64,000 nucleotides of DNA from Bacteroidota bacterium (GTDB lineage Bacteria > Bacteroidota > Bacteroidia > Chitinophagales > Chitinophagaceae), in the NCBI GenBank assembly GCA_023430465.1, contig JAEZAM010000077.1, forward strand, positions 1 to 64,000, written 5' to 3'. Below the pieces are notes generated by a model. The model did not search any database, was not told the DNA's origin, and saw only the letters and a program-made list of their open reading frames with translations. Below, piece after piece: positions 51,639 through 59,680 of this stretch. The position numbers and the translations under genes were made by a program. How positions within the stretch are numbered: the first letter of the stretch is position 1; every line of letters begins with the position of its first letter.

Positions 51639-52226
51639 CTAGTTCTTTACTGATTTTGCGATCTTCTTTTCACCGATCCACACCACTTCATTGGTTTCGA
51701 TGTTGGTCAGCTCGAGGTTCACCTGGTAGTACACCAGTTTCTTTCGTTTGTGTGAATCAACGATTGAGTTGATGCTGCCCTGTAAGATATAATCAGCGCC
51801 CTGTTCCATACCGAACTTTTTCATGGAGGCAGTGGTAGAGTTTGTTTGCTGATCCGCTTTTTCCGCGCGAAGTTCTTCTCTTTTTTTGCCACCCTGTACG
51901 AGCCGTACTTTCTGCGAAGTCAGAAACGAATTTTCTACATCCTTCACAAAGGTTTCTGCATCGATGTGTTCATGACTTTTGTTGCTCACGAAGCCGGTTA
52001 TCACTACGGGGCGCTGTCCGTTTTTGCCGGCCATATGATCGGTGAGCCAGTTGGCGCTGAGGATCGTGTTGGTCATATCCTGTGCCACGAGGCGGGAGTC
52101 GGTATTGTTCCAGCGGCCGCTGATATCTACCTGTTCGGAAGGGTCTATGCGGCTGACCTTACGGGCACAGCCGGTCATGATGAGGAGAGCTGTCAGGGAC
52201 AGCAGAAAAGGTATACTTCTTTTCAT
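51639..52226 (-). CDS. LpoB-like penicillin-binding protein activator
   Basis: A 195-residue outer-membrane lipoprotein with lipobox MTGC (Cys20). The LpoB fold is visible: RWNNTDSRLVAQDMTNTIL, PVVITGFVSNKSHEHIDAETFVKDVENSFL and the C-terminal GADYILQGSINSIVD strand. In E. coli LpoB reaches through the peptidoglycan to activate PBP1b; this homologue lacks the long disordered spacer, and no PBP1b gene is nearby. The start at 52226 is chosen because it gives a proper signal peptide; a longer frame adds 20 residues. It lies between the COG3014 gene and a small secreted protein gene. Confidence 0.88.
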   Translation of the reverse strand: MKRSIPFLLSLTALLIMTGCARKVSRIDPSEQVDISGRWNNTDSRLVAQDMTNTILSANWLTDHMAGKNGQRPVVITGFVSNKSHEHIDAETFVKDVENSFLTSQKVRLVQGGKKREELRAEKADQQTNSTTASMKKFGMEQGADYILQGSINSIVDSHKRKKLVYYQVNLELTNIETNEVVWIGEKKIAKSVKN

Positions 52227-52258
52227 GTATCTGGGTTTAATGTTTGAGATAGGTTCGA

Positions 52259-52669
52259 TTAACGCCACCAGTAGCCGATACCCCATGGATTTAAGAACAG
52301 CGAGCCGTTCCTGTGGGAATATCGCGTGGGATAATAATTGTAATGCCGCCAGCCGTTACGATAGCCGGGGTAGTAATAGTTGTAGCCGAAATCATCCTGG
52401 TATTGGTAGCGCCGCAGGCGATATTCCCGCCGTAGCTGCCTGTTTTCAGCGCGCTGGGCCCGGCGGTCTTCCAGCCAGTCGATGGCCTTGTAAGTTTCCT
52501 GGCTGGTAGTACCATGCCATTGGTTAAGTGAGTCGGCCAGCTTCATATATTTTGCGCGGCTTACTGCGAAGGATGGATTCTGGCCATCAGCCAGTTCCTG
52601 CGCACCTGCCACGTAGTGCAGCAGAATAAATGAGAAGGCGATTGTCAATTTTGGTAGAACTCTTTTCAT
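52259..52669 (-). CDS. Small exported Tyr/Arg-rich protein, hypothetical
   Basis: A 136-residue protein with a signal peptide (about 1-23, ending AGAQ). The middle is helical and Arg-rich (DWLEDRRAQRAENRQLRREYRLRRYQ begins near residue 64), and the C-terminal third is extremely rich in Tyr, Arg, Asn and Gly (YNYYYPGYRNGW) and ends in GIGYWWR. No known domain is recognised. It is the first gene of the operon with the LpoB-like and COG3014 genes, in the slot where YcfL-type proteins sit elsewhere, but I see no YcfL similarity. Confidence 0.75.
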   Translation of the reverse strand: MKRVLPKLTIAFSFILLHYVAGAQELADGQNPSFAVSRAKYMKLADSLNQWHGTTSQETYKAIDWLEDRRAQRAENRQLRREYRLRRYQYQDDFGYNYYYPGYRNGWRHYNYYPTRYSHRNGSLFLNPWGIGYWWR

Positions 52670-52872
52670 ACTTCAAATTTGATGTGATAAAAATCGTCGG
52701 GACTAAAGTACTATCAAAAGCAGTTAACTCACAGTTAAATGTAACAGACCGCCTTCCCGGGGGGATGAACTGGTGCTGGTTACGCGTTAAATTTTAGGAT
52801 ACCGTTAAAAAAAATTAATTTTATTAAGCATCCGTAGTCGGGAGATCATTTATCAGTTAAAATGTTAATCGT

Positions 52873-53298
52873 ATGAGAGGAGTGAATAGGGTAATGCTGA
52901 TCGGAAACCTGGGTAAGGATCCGGACGTCCAGTTCCTGGAGGGCAATATCGCAGTTGCCAAATTCCCGCTGGCAACAACGGAGACATTCAAGGATCGCTC
53001 CGGCAAGCTTGTTTCTCAAACGGAATGGCACACTGTGGTTTTATGGCGGGGCCTGGCCGAGCTTGCTCAAAAATATTTACACAAAAGCAGCCTTGTATAC
53101 ATCGAAGGGCGCCTGCGCACCAGGAGCTGGGAGGATAAGGATGGTCACCGCAAATTCGCCACGGAGGTTGTTGGTGATAACCTGATCATGCTGGATAAAC
53201 GTATGGATGGAGGCAATGCCCATCCTGAGAGCGGCCTTGAAAACCTCGGCAGTCACGATGTTCCACCCGGAGACCCTTCGGAAAATCTGCCTTTCTGA
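52873..53298 (+). CDS. ssb: Single-stranded DNA-binding protein
   Basis: Replication and repair protein that coats single-stranded DNA as a tetramer. The protein is 141 residues: an OB fold (MRGVNRVMLIGNLGKDPDVQF, TEWHTVVLWRGLAELAQKYL, YIEGRLRTRSW) up to about 105, a short linker and the acidic partner-binding tail ending in ENLPF. The tail retains the hydrophobic C-terminal phenylalanine. It precedes gldE and gldD in the conserved Bacteroidota order, with a separate promoter for gldE in the gap. Confidence 0.96.
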   Translation: MRGVNRVMLIGNLGKDPDVQFLEGNIAVAKFPLATTETFKDRSGKLVSQTEWHTVVLWRGLAELAQKYLHKSSLVYIEGRLRTRSWEDKDGHRKFATEVVGDNLIMLDKRMDGGNAHPESGLENLGSHDVPPGDPSENLPF

Positions 53299-53313
53299 TT
53301 ATGGTTTTAATAA

Positions 53314-53345
53314 TAACTTTGCCCGCTGACAGCCGTTACTGTCAG
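53314..53345 (+). promoter_or_regulatory. gldE promoter -7 box and leader hairpin
   Basis: TAACTTTG (53314-53321) matches TAnnTTTG. Five bases later begins a perfect hairpin CTGACAG-CCGTTA-CTGTCAG (53326-53345), so the transcript would open with a stem-loop. The hairpin could instead be a weak ssb terminator, but it lacks a T-run. Confidence 0.4.
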
Positions 53346-53374
53346 GTTCAACAGCTCAATTAAACCAACTCGCA

Positions 53375-54742
53375 TTGGAGACTCATTCGGTCATCGGTTT
53401 CATTCTTAATAAGCTTTCGATCTATTTGCTGGTTGCCGACACCCAGTCGATCACCATCCTGACGTTCCTGCTGATCATCATGCTCCTGCTGAGCTTTACC
53501 ATTTCCGGGGCTGAGGTGGCCATATTTTCACTGAATGAAAAGGATGTAAATACCCTCAAGACCAAACAACATCCCGCAGCGCGGCGGATCGTGAATTTCC
53601 TGGAGGAACCAAAGGAAGTGTTTGCCTCGCTGCTCATCGCCAGCATTTTCATTAATATTTCCATCATTGTTGTTGCCAATTTCCTCCTGACCTCCATATT
53701 GCCCTATGGCAGCATCCGCCCATTTCAGAACCTCTCGGTCAATTATACCCTGGAGGTTTTGATCCGCGTGGCATCCATTGGTTTTGTGCTGGTCTTCTTT
53801 TCTCAGTTTCTTCCCAAGGTCTGGGCCAGCCAGAAGAATTTACAGTTCGCCTATGGCTCCGCATCCGTTGTAGAAGGTGTTCATCTCCTGCTTCGCCGCA
53901 TCAGTAAATGGTTCGTATCGGTGGCTGATGGTATCGGCAAAACCGCCGGCGCAAACAAAGCCGAAGCCATGAGCCTGCAGGAACTGGATGAGGCAATAGA
54001 TGTTCAGACGGATGAGGAAGCATCCCAGGAAGAAAAGAACATCATGAAAGGCATCGTAAAGTTTGGTACCATCACGGTGCGGCAGATCATGAGAAGCAGG
54101 CTGGAGGTAAACGGGGTGGAACAAAAGGCCAGCTTCAGTGACCTGATCGATAAGGTGAAAGAACTACATTATTCCCGGTTGCCCGTGTATTATGAAAGCA
54201 TGGACAACGTGATCGGCATCATCAATACGAAAGACCTGGTGCCTTACCTCCATGAAGCGGAAGACTTTGACTGGCACAGCCTCATGCGGCAACCGTACTT
54301 TGTGCCCGAGTCAAGACTTATCTCTGATCTCATGCGGGATTTCCAATCCCGGAAGCTGCATTTTGCCGTGGTGGTGGATGAATTTGGTGGCACCAGTGGT
54401 ATTGTCACCATGGAAGATATCATGGAGGAAGTGATCGGTGATATCAAAGATGAGTTTGATGAAGAAGAAACAAGAGACAAAAAGATCGACGAAAATACTT
54501 TCCTGTTTGAAGGCCGCACGATGATACACGACATGTGTAAGATGATGCAACTACCCATAAGCACCTTTGATGCTGTCAGGGGCGAGAGTGAATCAGTGGG
54601 CGGACTGGTGCTGGAGCTGGCGGGGGAATTTCCGGCGGTGAACACGGTCATCAATTCAAATGATTTTGATTTTACGGTGATGGAAGCTTCCGCCAACAGG
54701 ATCGGCCTGGTTAAAGTGACTATTTTAAATAAAAAGCCCTGA
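53375..54742 (+). CDS. gldE: Gliding motility-associated protein GldE
   Basis: A 455-residue membrane protein of the CorC/HlyC (CNNM-like) family. An N-terminal membrane domain has three to four helices (DUF21, about 20-185; SGAEVAIFSL is conserved). Two CBS domains span about 215-345 (YSRLPVYYESMDNVIGIINTKDL and FAVVVDEFGGTSGIVTMED), and a CorC C-terminal domain lies at about 365-450. In Flavobacterium gldE overlaps gldD and supports gliding when overexpressed. The start is a TTG; no ATG upstream fits. Its stop codon overlaps the gldD ATG by one base (TGATG). Confidence 0.9.
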   Translation: METHSVIGFILNKLSIYLLVADTQSITILTFLLIIMLLLSFTISGAEVAIFSLNEKDVNTLKTKQHPAARRIVNFLEEPKEVFASLLIASIFINISIIVVANFLLTSILPYGSIRPFQNLSVNYTLEVLIRVASIGFVLVFFSQFLPKVWASQKNLQFAYGSASVVEGVHLLLRRISKWFVSVADGIGKTAGANKAEAMSLQELDEAIDVQTDEEASQEEKNIMKGIVKFGTITVRQIMRSRLEVNGVEQKASFSDLIDKVKELHYSRLPVYYESMDNVIGIINTKDLVPYLHEAEDFDWHSLMRQPYFVPESRLISDLMRDFQSRKLHFAVVVDEFGGTSGIVTMEDIMEEVIGDIKDEFDEEETRDKKIDENTFLFEGRTMIHDMCKMMQLPISTFDAVRGESESVGGLVLELAGEFPAVNTVINSNDFDFTVMEASANRIGLVKVTILNKKP

Positions 54743-55389
54743 TGAAATCGCTGTACGTGAAATGGATCCCCATAGCATTGATTGCTGCCCTGCTGGCTGC
54801 ATCCTGCAACAGTGATTACACCTTCAAGAAAAAAGGGTATTTCCGGATCGATCTGCCTGAAAAGCAGTACCGCGAATTCAATGAAACCGGCTATCCGTAC
54901 ACCTTTCAGTATCCGGCCTACGGGCATATTACGAAGGATACTTCCTTCTTTGGTGACGCGACTGAAAATCCCTGGTGGATCAATATTGACTTCCCGCAGT
55001 TTCGGGGTCGTGTTTATATCAGTTATAAGGAAGTGGCCAAAAACAATTTCGATTCCCTGGTAAATGATGGCTATAAAATGGCCTTCAAGCAGCACACCGT
55101 CTTGTCAACCGGTATCAATGACAGCGTACTCAGAACACCCAATGGCGTGGAGGGCATTTATTTTGACCTGAAAGGGAATACAGCCACCGCTAACCAGTTT
55201 TTTCTGACCGATTCCACCACGCATTTCCTGCGGGGAGCGCTTTATTTTGATGCCACACCCAATGAGGATTCGCTGGGGGTAGTCAATGATTTTTTGAAGA
55301 AAGATCTGCAACACCTCATCAACACGCTGCAGTTTCGCAGCCCGGGAAGTAGCAGCGTAAGCTCATCAAAATTATCCCCGCGTCGTTAA
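54742..55389 (+). CDS. gldD: Gliding motility lipoprotein GldD
   Basis: A 215-residue lipoprotein with lipobox LAASC (Cys22). The GldD core is recognisable: PKKKGYFRIDLPEK-like opening (here FKKKGYFRIDLPEK), TGYPYTFQYPAYG, WWINIDFPQFRGRVYISYK and a closing FLKKDLQHLINTLQF. GldD is essential for gliding and type IX secretion in F. johnsoniae. It is translationally coupled to gldE through the TGATG overlap. The TPR membrane protein gene follows after 49 bases. Confidence 0.92.
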   Translation: MKSLYVKWIPIALIAALLAASCNSDYTFKKKGYFRIDLPEKQYREFNETGYPYTFQYPAYGHITKDTSFFGDATENPWWINIDFPQFRGRVYISYKEVAKNNFDSLVNDGYKMAFKQHTVLSTGINDSVLRTPNGVEGIYFDLKGNTATANQFFLTDSTTHFLRGALYFDATPNEDSLGVVNDFLKKDLQHLINTLQFRSPGSSSVSSSKLSPRR

Positions 55390-55438
55390 GCTCCCTGTTT
55401 TTTTGGTAATTTGGCAGCCAACCAGACCTATTGCAAGT

Positions 55439-57229
55439 ATGAGAAAGATTTGTGCTGCGATCATTGCCGTACTGTTATACAGCGCGGTTTCGGGGCAGGA
55501 AGCCGCTGCCGTCGACTCGATGAGCTCCGCGCTCCGTGAAAGTAAAACTCCCGGCGACCGTATATTCTGGATGGACCTGCTCTCCCGCACGATGATGAAC
55601 GTCAACCTTGCACGGGCTGACTCCATCGGTAACGCCATGATCTCGGAGGCAGAGGACTCGAGGGACAGGAAGCTGATGATCTTTGCCTATCGGTCAAATG
55701 GCATCCGGTGTTCCTACTATGCCTCCAACATGAACTATACCCGCCGGGCGATCGAATACTTCGAAAAAGCGCTGGCCATTTCCAAACGGAACAGGCTTGA
55801 GGAAGAAACTGCAGAGACGCTGCTTGGTCTTGGCTGGGTAAACATGGTTGCGGATAAAAACAAGGCACTGGACTATACCAACCAGGCCGCCGCTATTATA
55901 TCCACCATAAAGAATGACAGCCTTGCTGCAGCCGTGCAGTTGTTGTATGGTGATGTATATCTTGACAGGAATAATAAAATTCTTTCACTTCGGCATTACC
56001 TGAATGCGCTCCGGATAGCCGAGGTGTACAAGGATCCTTCCCTGTTACGAAGCTGCTACCGTGATCTTTCTGCGTTTTATACCAGTATTGGTGATCACGA
56101 CAAGGCCATCGATTATTTTATCAGCGCAACGGATCAGCTCGAGCACATGAAACATGACCGCAGTGTGCCGTATCAGCGCGTGGTGGGCCTGAATCATCTT
56201 GGGAAATTATATGCAGATAAAGGCAATTACGAGAAGGCGCTGGACTACTATAACAGGTCGCTGAAGTTGGCCGACGAGCTGAAATTTGCAACGCTCAAGG
56301 TTCCTGCATACACATCCATTCTCAACCAGTACCTGCGGACGGACGAACCCCGAAAGGCATTGGACTATTTCAATTCACCAGCAGGCAGAGCATTGCAGAG
56401 TCACCTTATAAATTTTGGCTTTTCCGGCGTCATCGATCAGGCCTATGCCGTTATCTACACGCAGCTTGATAAACTTGATTCGGCAAGGTTCTATTTTGCA
56501 AAAGCGGCTCCTTACTTTGATCGGTCTGCCAATCAATACCAGAACATTGGTTATTATGCCCAGTTGGGGGCATTTTATAAAAAAACAAATGAAAATGAGA
56601 AAGCGATAGAAATGTTCCTCCGGGTGAAGGAGGTGGCCGATGAACTGGGACAATTGGAAAATGCGGAGCGTGCGGCAAAGCATCTTGACACGTTGTATTC
56701 CCGGCTGGGCCAGTTTCAGCAAGCCAGTTTTTACAATGGGGTGTATCACCAGTATAAAGACAGTATAGAAACGCTAAACAGGGAAAAAGAACTGGCGCAG
56801 GTGGAGGCCGGCGATGAACAGATAAGGCAAAAAAGACTGGAAGAGGAAAAGCTACTGGCAAAGCGCAAGCGTGACAACATCCAGTACCTCGCCATCACGA
56901 TCGGCATCGTGGGACTTTTCCTGCTGATGGTCATGCTGGGCATGTTCAAGGTATCGGCAACGACGATCAAGATGGTCGGGTTCTTCTCTTTCCTGATGTT
57001 CTTCGAGTTCATTTTCCTGATTTTCAAAAAGAACATTTATTCCCTCACCCAGGGAGAGCCCTGGCGTGATCTGTTGTTCATGATTGCGTTAGCGGCAATA
57101 TTGCTCCCGCTTCATCATTGGCTGGAGCATAGGGTGATTCACTATCTCACGTCGCATAACCGCCTTACTGAAAGTGGGCGAAGTTTGAAAGAAAAATTGT
57201 TTCGCAGGAAGAAAACGACGGTGTCTTGA
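55439..57229 (+). CDS. TPR protein with coiled coil and three C-terminal membrane helices
   Basis: A 596-residue protein with a signal peptide (about 1-19, ending SGQE). At least seven tetratricopeptide repeats occupy about 50-420 (for example GNYEKALDYYNRSLKLADEL). A coiled coil rich in Lys/Glu (about 440-475) leads into three membrane helices and a basic C-terminus (RRKKTTVS). The layout of TPR, coiled coil and membrane is that of many Bacteroidota sensor kinases, but no kinase, HTH or cyclase domain follows. The start at 55439 gives a proper signal peptide. It follows gldD on the same strand; a role in gliding or secretion is only an inference from position. Confidence 0.88.
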   Translation: MRKICAAIIAVLLYSAVSGQEAAAVDSMSSALRESKTPGDRIFWMDLLSRTMMNVNLARADSIGNAMISEAEDSRDRKLMIFAYRSNGIRCSYYASNMNYTRRAIEYFEKALAISKRNRLEEETAETLLGLGWVNMVADKNKALDYTNQAAAIISTIKNDSLAAAVQLLYGDVYLDRNNKILSLRHYLNALRIAEVYKDPSLLRSCYRDLSAFYTSIGDHDKAIDYFISATDQLEHMKHDRSVPYQRVVGLNHLGKLYADKGNYEKALDYYNRSLKLADELKFATLKVPAYTSILNQYLRTDEPRKALDYFNSPAGRALQSHLINFGFSGVIDQAYAVIYTQLDKLDSARFYFAKAAPYFDRSANQYQNIGYYAQLGAFYKKTNENEKAIEMFLRVKEVADELGQLENAERAAKHLDTLYSRLGQFQQASFYNGVYHQYKDSIETLNREKELAQVEAGDEQIRQKRLEEEKLLAKRKRDNIQYLAITIGIVGLFLLMVMLGMFKVSATTIKMVGFFSFLMFFEFIFLIFKKNIYSLTQGEPWRDLLFMIALAAILLPLHHWLEHRVIHYLTSHNRLTESGRSLKEKLFRRKKTTVS

Positions 57230-57231
57230 AG

Positions 57232-57272
57232 CTGAGGCTGAGGTGAGGTTAAGGTTGAGGTTAAGGTTGAGG
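57232..57272 (+). repeat. Hexanucleotide array YTRAGG behind the TPR gene
   Basis: Units CTGAGG twice, one five-base unit, TTAAGG, TTGAGG, TTAAGG, TTGAGG begin two bases after the stop codon. It runs directly into the 131-bp tandem repeat. Confidence 0.85.
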
Positions 57273-57570
57273 TTGTGTGCACTGCGCGAAATTGATGTTT
57301 GTAATCATAAGCCGACAAGAGCTTTAGCCCGCCAGTCGGCCAATCTGAATAGCCCGGACTTTAGTCCGTTGACAGAACCTGTCGACCGCCACGCGAGCGG
57401 AGATTGTGTGCACTACGCGAAATTGATGATCGTTATAATAAGCCGACAAGGGTTTTAGCCCGCCAGTCGGCCAATCTGAATAGCCCGGACTTTAGTCCGT
57501 GGGCAGAGCCTGTCGACCGCCCCGCGGGCTGAGGTTGTGTGCACTATGCGAGATGGATCATTGTTATTGG
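57273..57570 (+). repeat. 131-bp tandem repeat, 2.3 copies, with REP-like palindromes
   Basis: Copies start at 57273, 57404 and 57535 (exact 131-base period), each with TTGTGTGCACT; the third stops after about 35 bases. Each full copy has outer arms GCCGAC and GTCGGC (57311-57340; 57442-57471) and a second stem CGGACTTTAGTCCG (57355-57368; 57486-57499). The copies differ at scattered bases, so they are not very recent. A single related element is at 7613. Confidence 0.9.
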
Positions 57571-57641
57571 AACCATACAGGTTTTATCGCGCCGAACCGG
57601 GAGCGGCGCCAGTTGATTTTCACATAGCTTGCCCCAACCGT

Positions 57642-57674
57642 AACCTCAGCCTCAAACTCAACCTAAACCTTACC
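57642..57674 (-). repeat. Reverse-oriented hexamer array before DUF3109
   Basis: On the minus strand the unit reads roughly TTGAGG/TTTAGG (plus strand: CCTCAG, CCTCAA, ACTCAA, CCTAAA). It overlaps the -7 box of the downstream gene by four bases. Confidence 0.75.
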
Positions 57675-57678
57675 TTTG
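57671..57678 (+). promoter_or_regulatory. -7 box of the DUF3109 gene
   Basis: TACCTTTG matches TAnnTTTG exactly and lies 14 bases before the GTG start at 57693. This supports the short start over the long repeat-derived frame. Confidence 0.5.
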
Positions 57679-57692
57679 CACAAATTATTTCC

Positions 57693-58289
57693 GTGATCGT
57701 TATCGATAATGTGCTGATTAGTGATGATGTGATTCAGGCCAGGTTTGTCTGTGACCTTGGCCGCTGTAAAGGCGGTTGCTGTGAAGAAGGCGATGCGGGT
57801 GCGCCGCTCGAAAAAGAGGAGATGGACATCATCCGTGAGAACTTCGACCTGGTGCGGCCCTACCTGCCCGCGGATGCCGTGGCCGAGATCGAAAAGAAAG
57901 GATTTTACCAGTATGATGATGAGTTTGGCTGGGTAACCCCGACTTTACCATCTGATAATGAGATCTGCGTCTACGCGTTCCGTGAAAAAAATGGCCTGAT
58001 AAAATGCGCTTTCGAACAGGCATACTACGACGGCCTGATAGGCTGGAAAAAACCCATTAGCTGTCATCTCTATCCCATCCTGGCCAAAAAAGGCCTGCAT
58101 GGTGATTATGAGCGCGTGAATTATGAACCTCGCGAACGACTCTGCAGTCCCGCCTGTGCCCTTGGCGAAAAACTGCAAATGCCCGTGTACAAATTCCTGA
58201 AGGAACCCCTGATCCGCAAATATGGAGAGCAGTTTTATGAAACGCTCGATGCCATAGCCACCGGTAACTATGAGGCAAACAACTCGTAA
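57693..58289 (+). CDS. DUF3109-family cysteine-cluster protein
   Basis: A 198-residue protein starting VIVIDNVLISDD from GTG. Conserved cysteines occur in CDLGRCKGGCCEEGDAG, in CVYAFREKNGLIKC, in SCHLYP and in RLCSPACALG. This is the YkgJ-like zinc or iron-sulfur cluster pattern of the DUF3109 family, found across Bacteroidota with unknown function. The frame is open for another 52 codons upstream, but those codons cover the tandem repeat and hexamer array, and a perfect -7 box lies just before the GTG, so the short start is preferred. LutB follows after nine bases. Confidence 0.9.
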   Translation: MIVIDNVLISDDVIQARFVCDLGRCKGGCCEEGDAGAPLEKEEMDIIRENFDLVRPYLPADAVAEIEKKGFYQYDDEFGWVTPTLPSDNEICVYAFREKNGLIKCAFEQAYYDGLIGWKKPISCHLYPILAKKGLHGDYERVNYEPRERLCSPACALGEKLQMPVYKFLKEPLIRKYGEQFYETLDAIATGNYEANNS

Positions 58290-58298
58290 CTTCCCAAA

Positions 58299-59675
58299 GT
58301 GAAACAAACAGCCAACCTTTTCGACGAAAAAAGTGCGCTCAAGGCCCCGGACAGGGATCACCGGCGTACGATCAATTTCAATATCGGGAAATACAATGCC
58401 GTTGTGCCGATGGGCAAGACGCAGTTTGCCGAACTGGATCTTGCCCGCGAGCGCGCGAAGAACCTGAAATGGAAAGCGATCGAATCGCTGGACGCACAAC
58501 TGGAGAATTTTGAAACACTGATAACCCGTCGTGGGGCCCGCGTGATCTGGGCCGAGACGGGCGAGCAGGCGCTGGAAGAGATCGGGAAGATCTGTAAGGA
58601 AAAGAACTGCCGCACGCTGGTGAAAAGCAAAAGCATGGTGACGGAAGAGATTCACCTGAATGCCTACCTTGAAAAAAACGGTATCCAAAGTATCGAAACG
58701 GATCTTGGAGAATATATCCAGCAACTGGATGGGGAGCCACCCTATCACATCGTTACGCCCGCCATGCACAAAAGCAAGGAGGATATTGCCAAACTGTTTG
58801 CTGAGAAATTAGGCACTGATCCGACGCTTACTCCCGAACAGATGACACTGGTCGCCCGGGATATACTCCGCGAGAAATACCGTGAAGCAGAGGTTGGCGT
58901 AACCGGGGCAAATTTTATCATCTCGGACATCGGTGCAGTTGCAGTTACGGAAAATGAAGGCAATGGCCGCCTGAGTTGCTCAATGCCAAAAACGCATATT
59001 GTAGTTGTTGGTATTGAAAAAGTAATACCTTCTATGACTGACCTGGCTTTGTTCTGGCCATTACTGTCTACGTTTGGAACAGGGCAGCGCATCACTTCCT
59101 ATAACACGATCATATGTGGTCCGAGACAGGAAGGCGAGATGGACGGTCCGGAAGAAATGTATGTGATCCTGCTCGACAACGGCCGCACGAAAATTCTGGC
59201 GGACGAAAAGCAACGCGAAAGCCTTTACTGTATCCGGTGCGGCGCCTGCCTCAATGCCTGCCCGGTCTATAAAAATATTGGCGGCCATACTTATGGCACT
59301 ACCTACAGCGGACCAATCGGATCCGTCATCACCCCGAACCTAAAAGAGATGGGTGAATGGAAACATCTTAGCTATGCCTCTTCCCTTTGCGGCAACTGTA
59401 CGGAGGTATGTGCAGTGAAGATCAACCTGCATGAGCTGTTGCTTGAGAACCGGCGTGAGGCCGTTGAGACCGGCAATAGCGGTTTCGCTGAAAAGATGGC
59501 CTGGAAAGCATGGAAGCAGGGAATGCTGAGAAGAAACTGGATGAACATGGCCAATGGCACCGTTAAGAACTGGGTGGTAAATTCATTGGTAAAAGGATGG
59601 TCTGAACACCGGGGCAAAATGGAATTCCCGGCAAAGTCATTCAATCAACGCTGGAAAGAGAAACAGAATACCTGA
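58299..59675 (+). CDS. lutB: LutB/LldF-type iron-sulfur protein of lactate oxidation
   Basis: A 458-residue subunit of the LutABC L-lactate dehydrogenase system. The N-terminal LUD domain spans about 65-290, with KSKSMVTEEIHLN and TGANFIISDIGAVAVTENEGNGRL. Two 4Fe-4S motifs follow: CIRCGACLNACPVY and CGNCTEVC. A C-terminal helical domain ends the chain. It starts with GTG. The usual partners lutA and lutC are not next to it: DUF3109 is upstream and a polysaccharide deacetylase downstream, so the complex is either split across the genome or this copy acts alone. Confidence 0.92.
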   Translation: MKQTANLFDEKSALKAPDRDHRRTINFNIGKYNAVVPMGKTQFAELDLARERAKNLKWKAIESLDAQLENFETLITRRGARVIWAETGEQALEEIGKICKEKNCRTLVKSKSMVTEEIHLNAYLEKNGIQSIETDLGEYIQQLDGEPPYHIVTPAMHKSKEDIAKLFAEKLGTDPTLTPEQMTLVARDILREKYREAEVGVTGANFIISDIGAVAVTENEGNGRLSCSMPKTHIVVVGIEKVIPSMTDLALFWPLLSTFGTGQRITSYNTIICGPRQEGEMDGPEEMYVILLDNGRTKILADEKQRESLYCIRCGACLNACPVYKNIGGHTYGTTYSGPIGSVITPNLKEMGEWKHLSYASSLCGNCTEVCAVKINLHELLLENRREAVETGNSGFAEKMAWKAWKQGMLRRNWMNMANGTVKNWVVNSLVKGWSEHRGKMEFPAKSFNQRWKEKQNT

Positions 59676-59680
59676 TACCA

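Larger units (their letters stand above)
57230..57692. other. 463-base repeat-filled gap before the DUF3109 gene
   Basis: Contains a YTRAGG hexamer array, 2.3 tandem copies of a 131-bp unit with REP-like palindromes, about 70 bases of unique sequence, a second hexamer array in reverse orientation and a -7 box. A frame open across much of it on the plus strand leads into DUF3109 but encodes only repeat-derived residues. Confidence 0.8.

Noticed and set aside
54244..55095. 283-codon open frame antisense to gldE and gldD
   Set aside because: It spans the junction of two well-supported genes on the opposite strand and has no recognisable domain.
57273..57570. CRISPR array
   Set aside because: The 131-base units are contiguous and similar throughout, with no short repeat separated by unique spacers, and no cas gene is nearby.
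57537..57692. N-terminal extension of the DUF3109 protein
   Set aside because: It consists of translated tandem and hexamer repeats, and a consensus -7 box lies immediately before the GTG at 57693.
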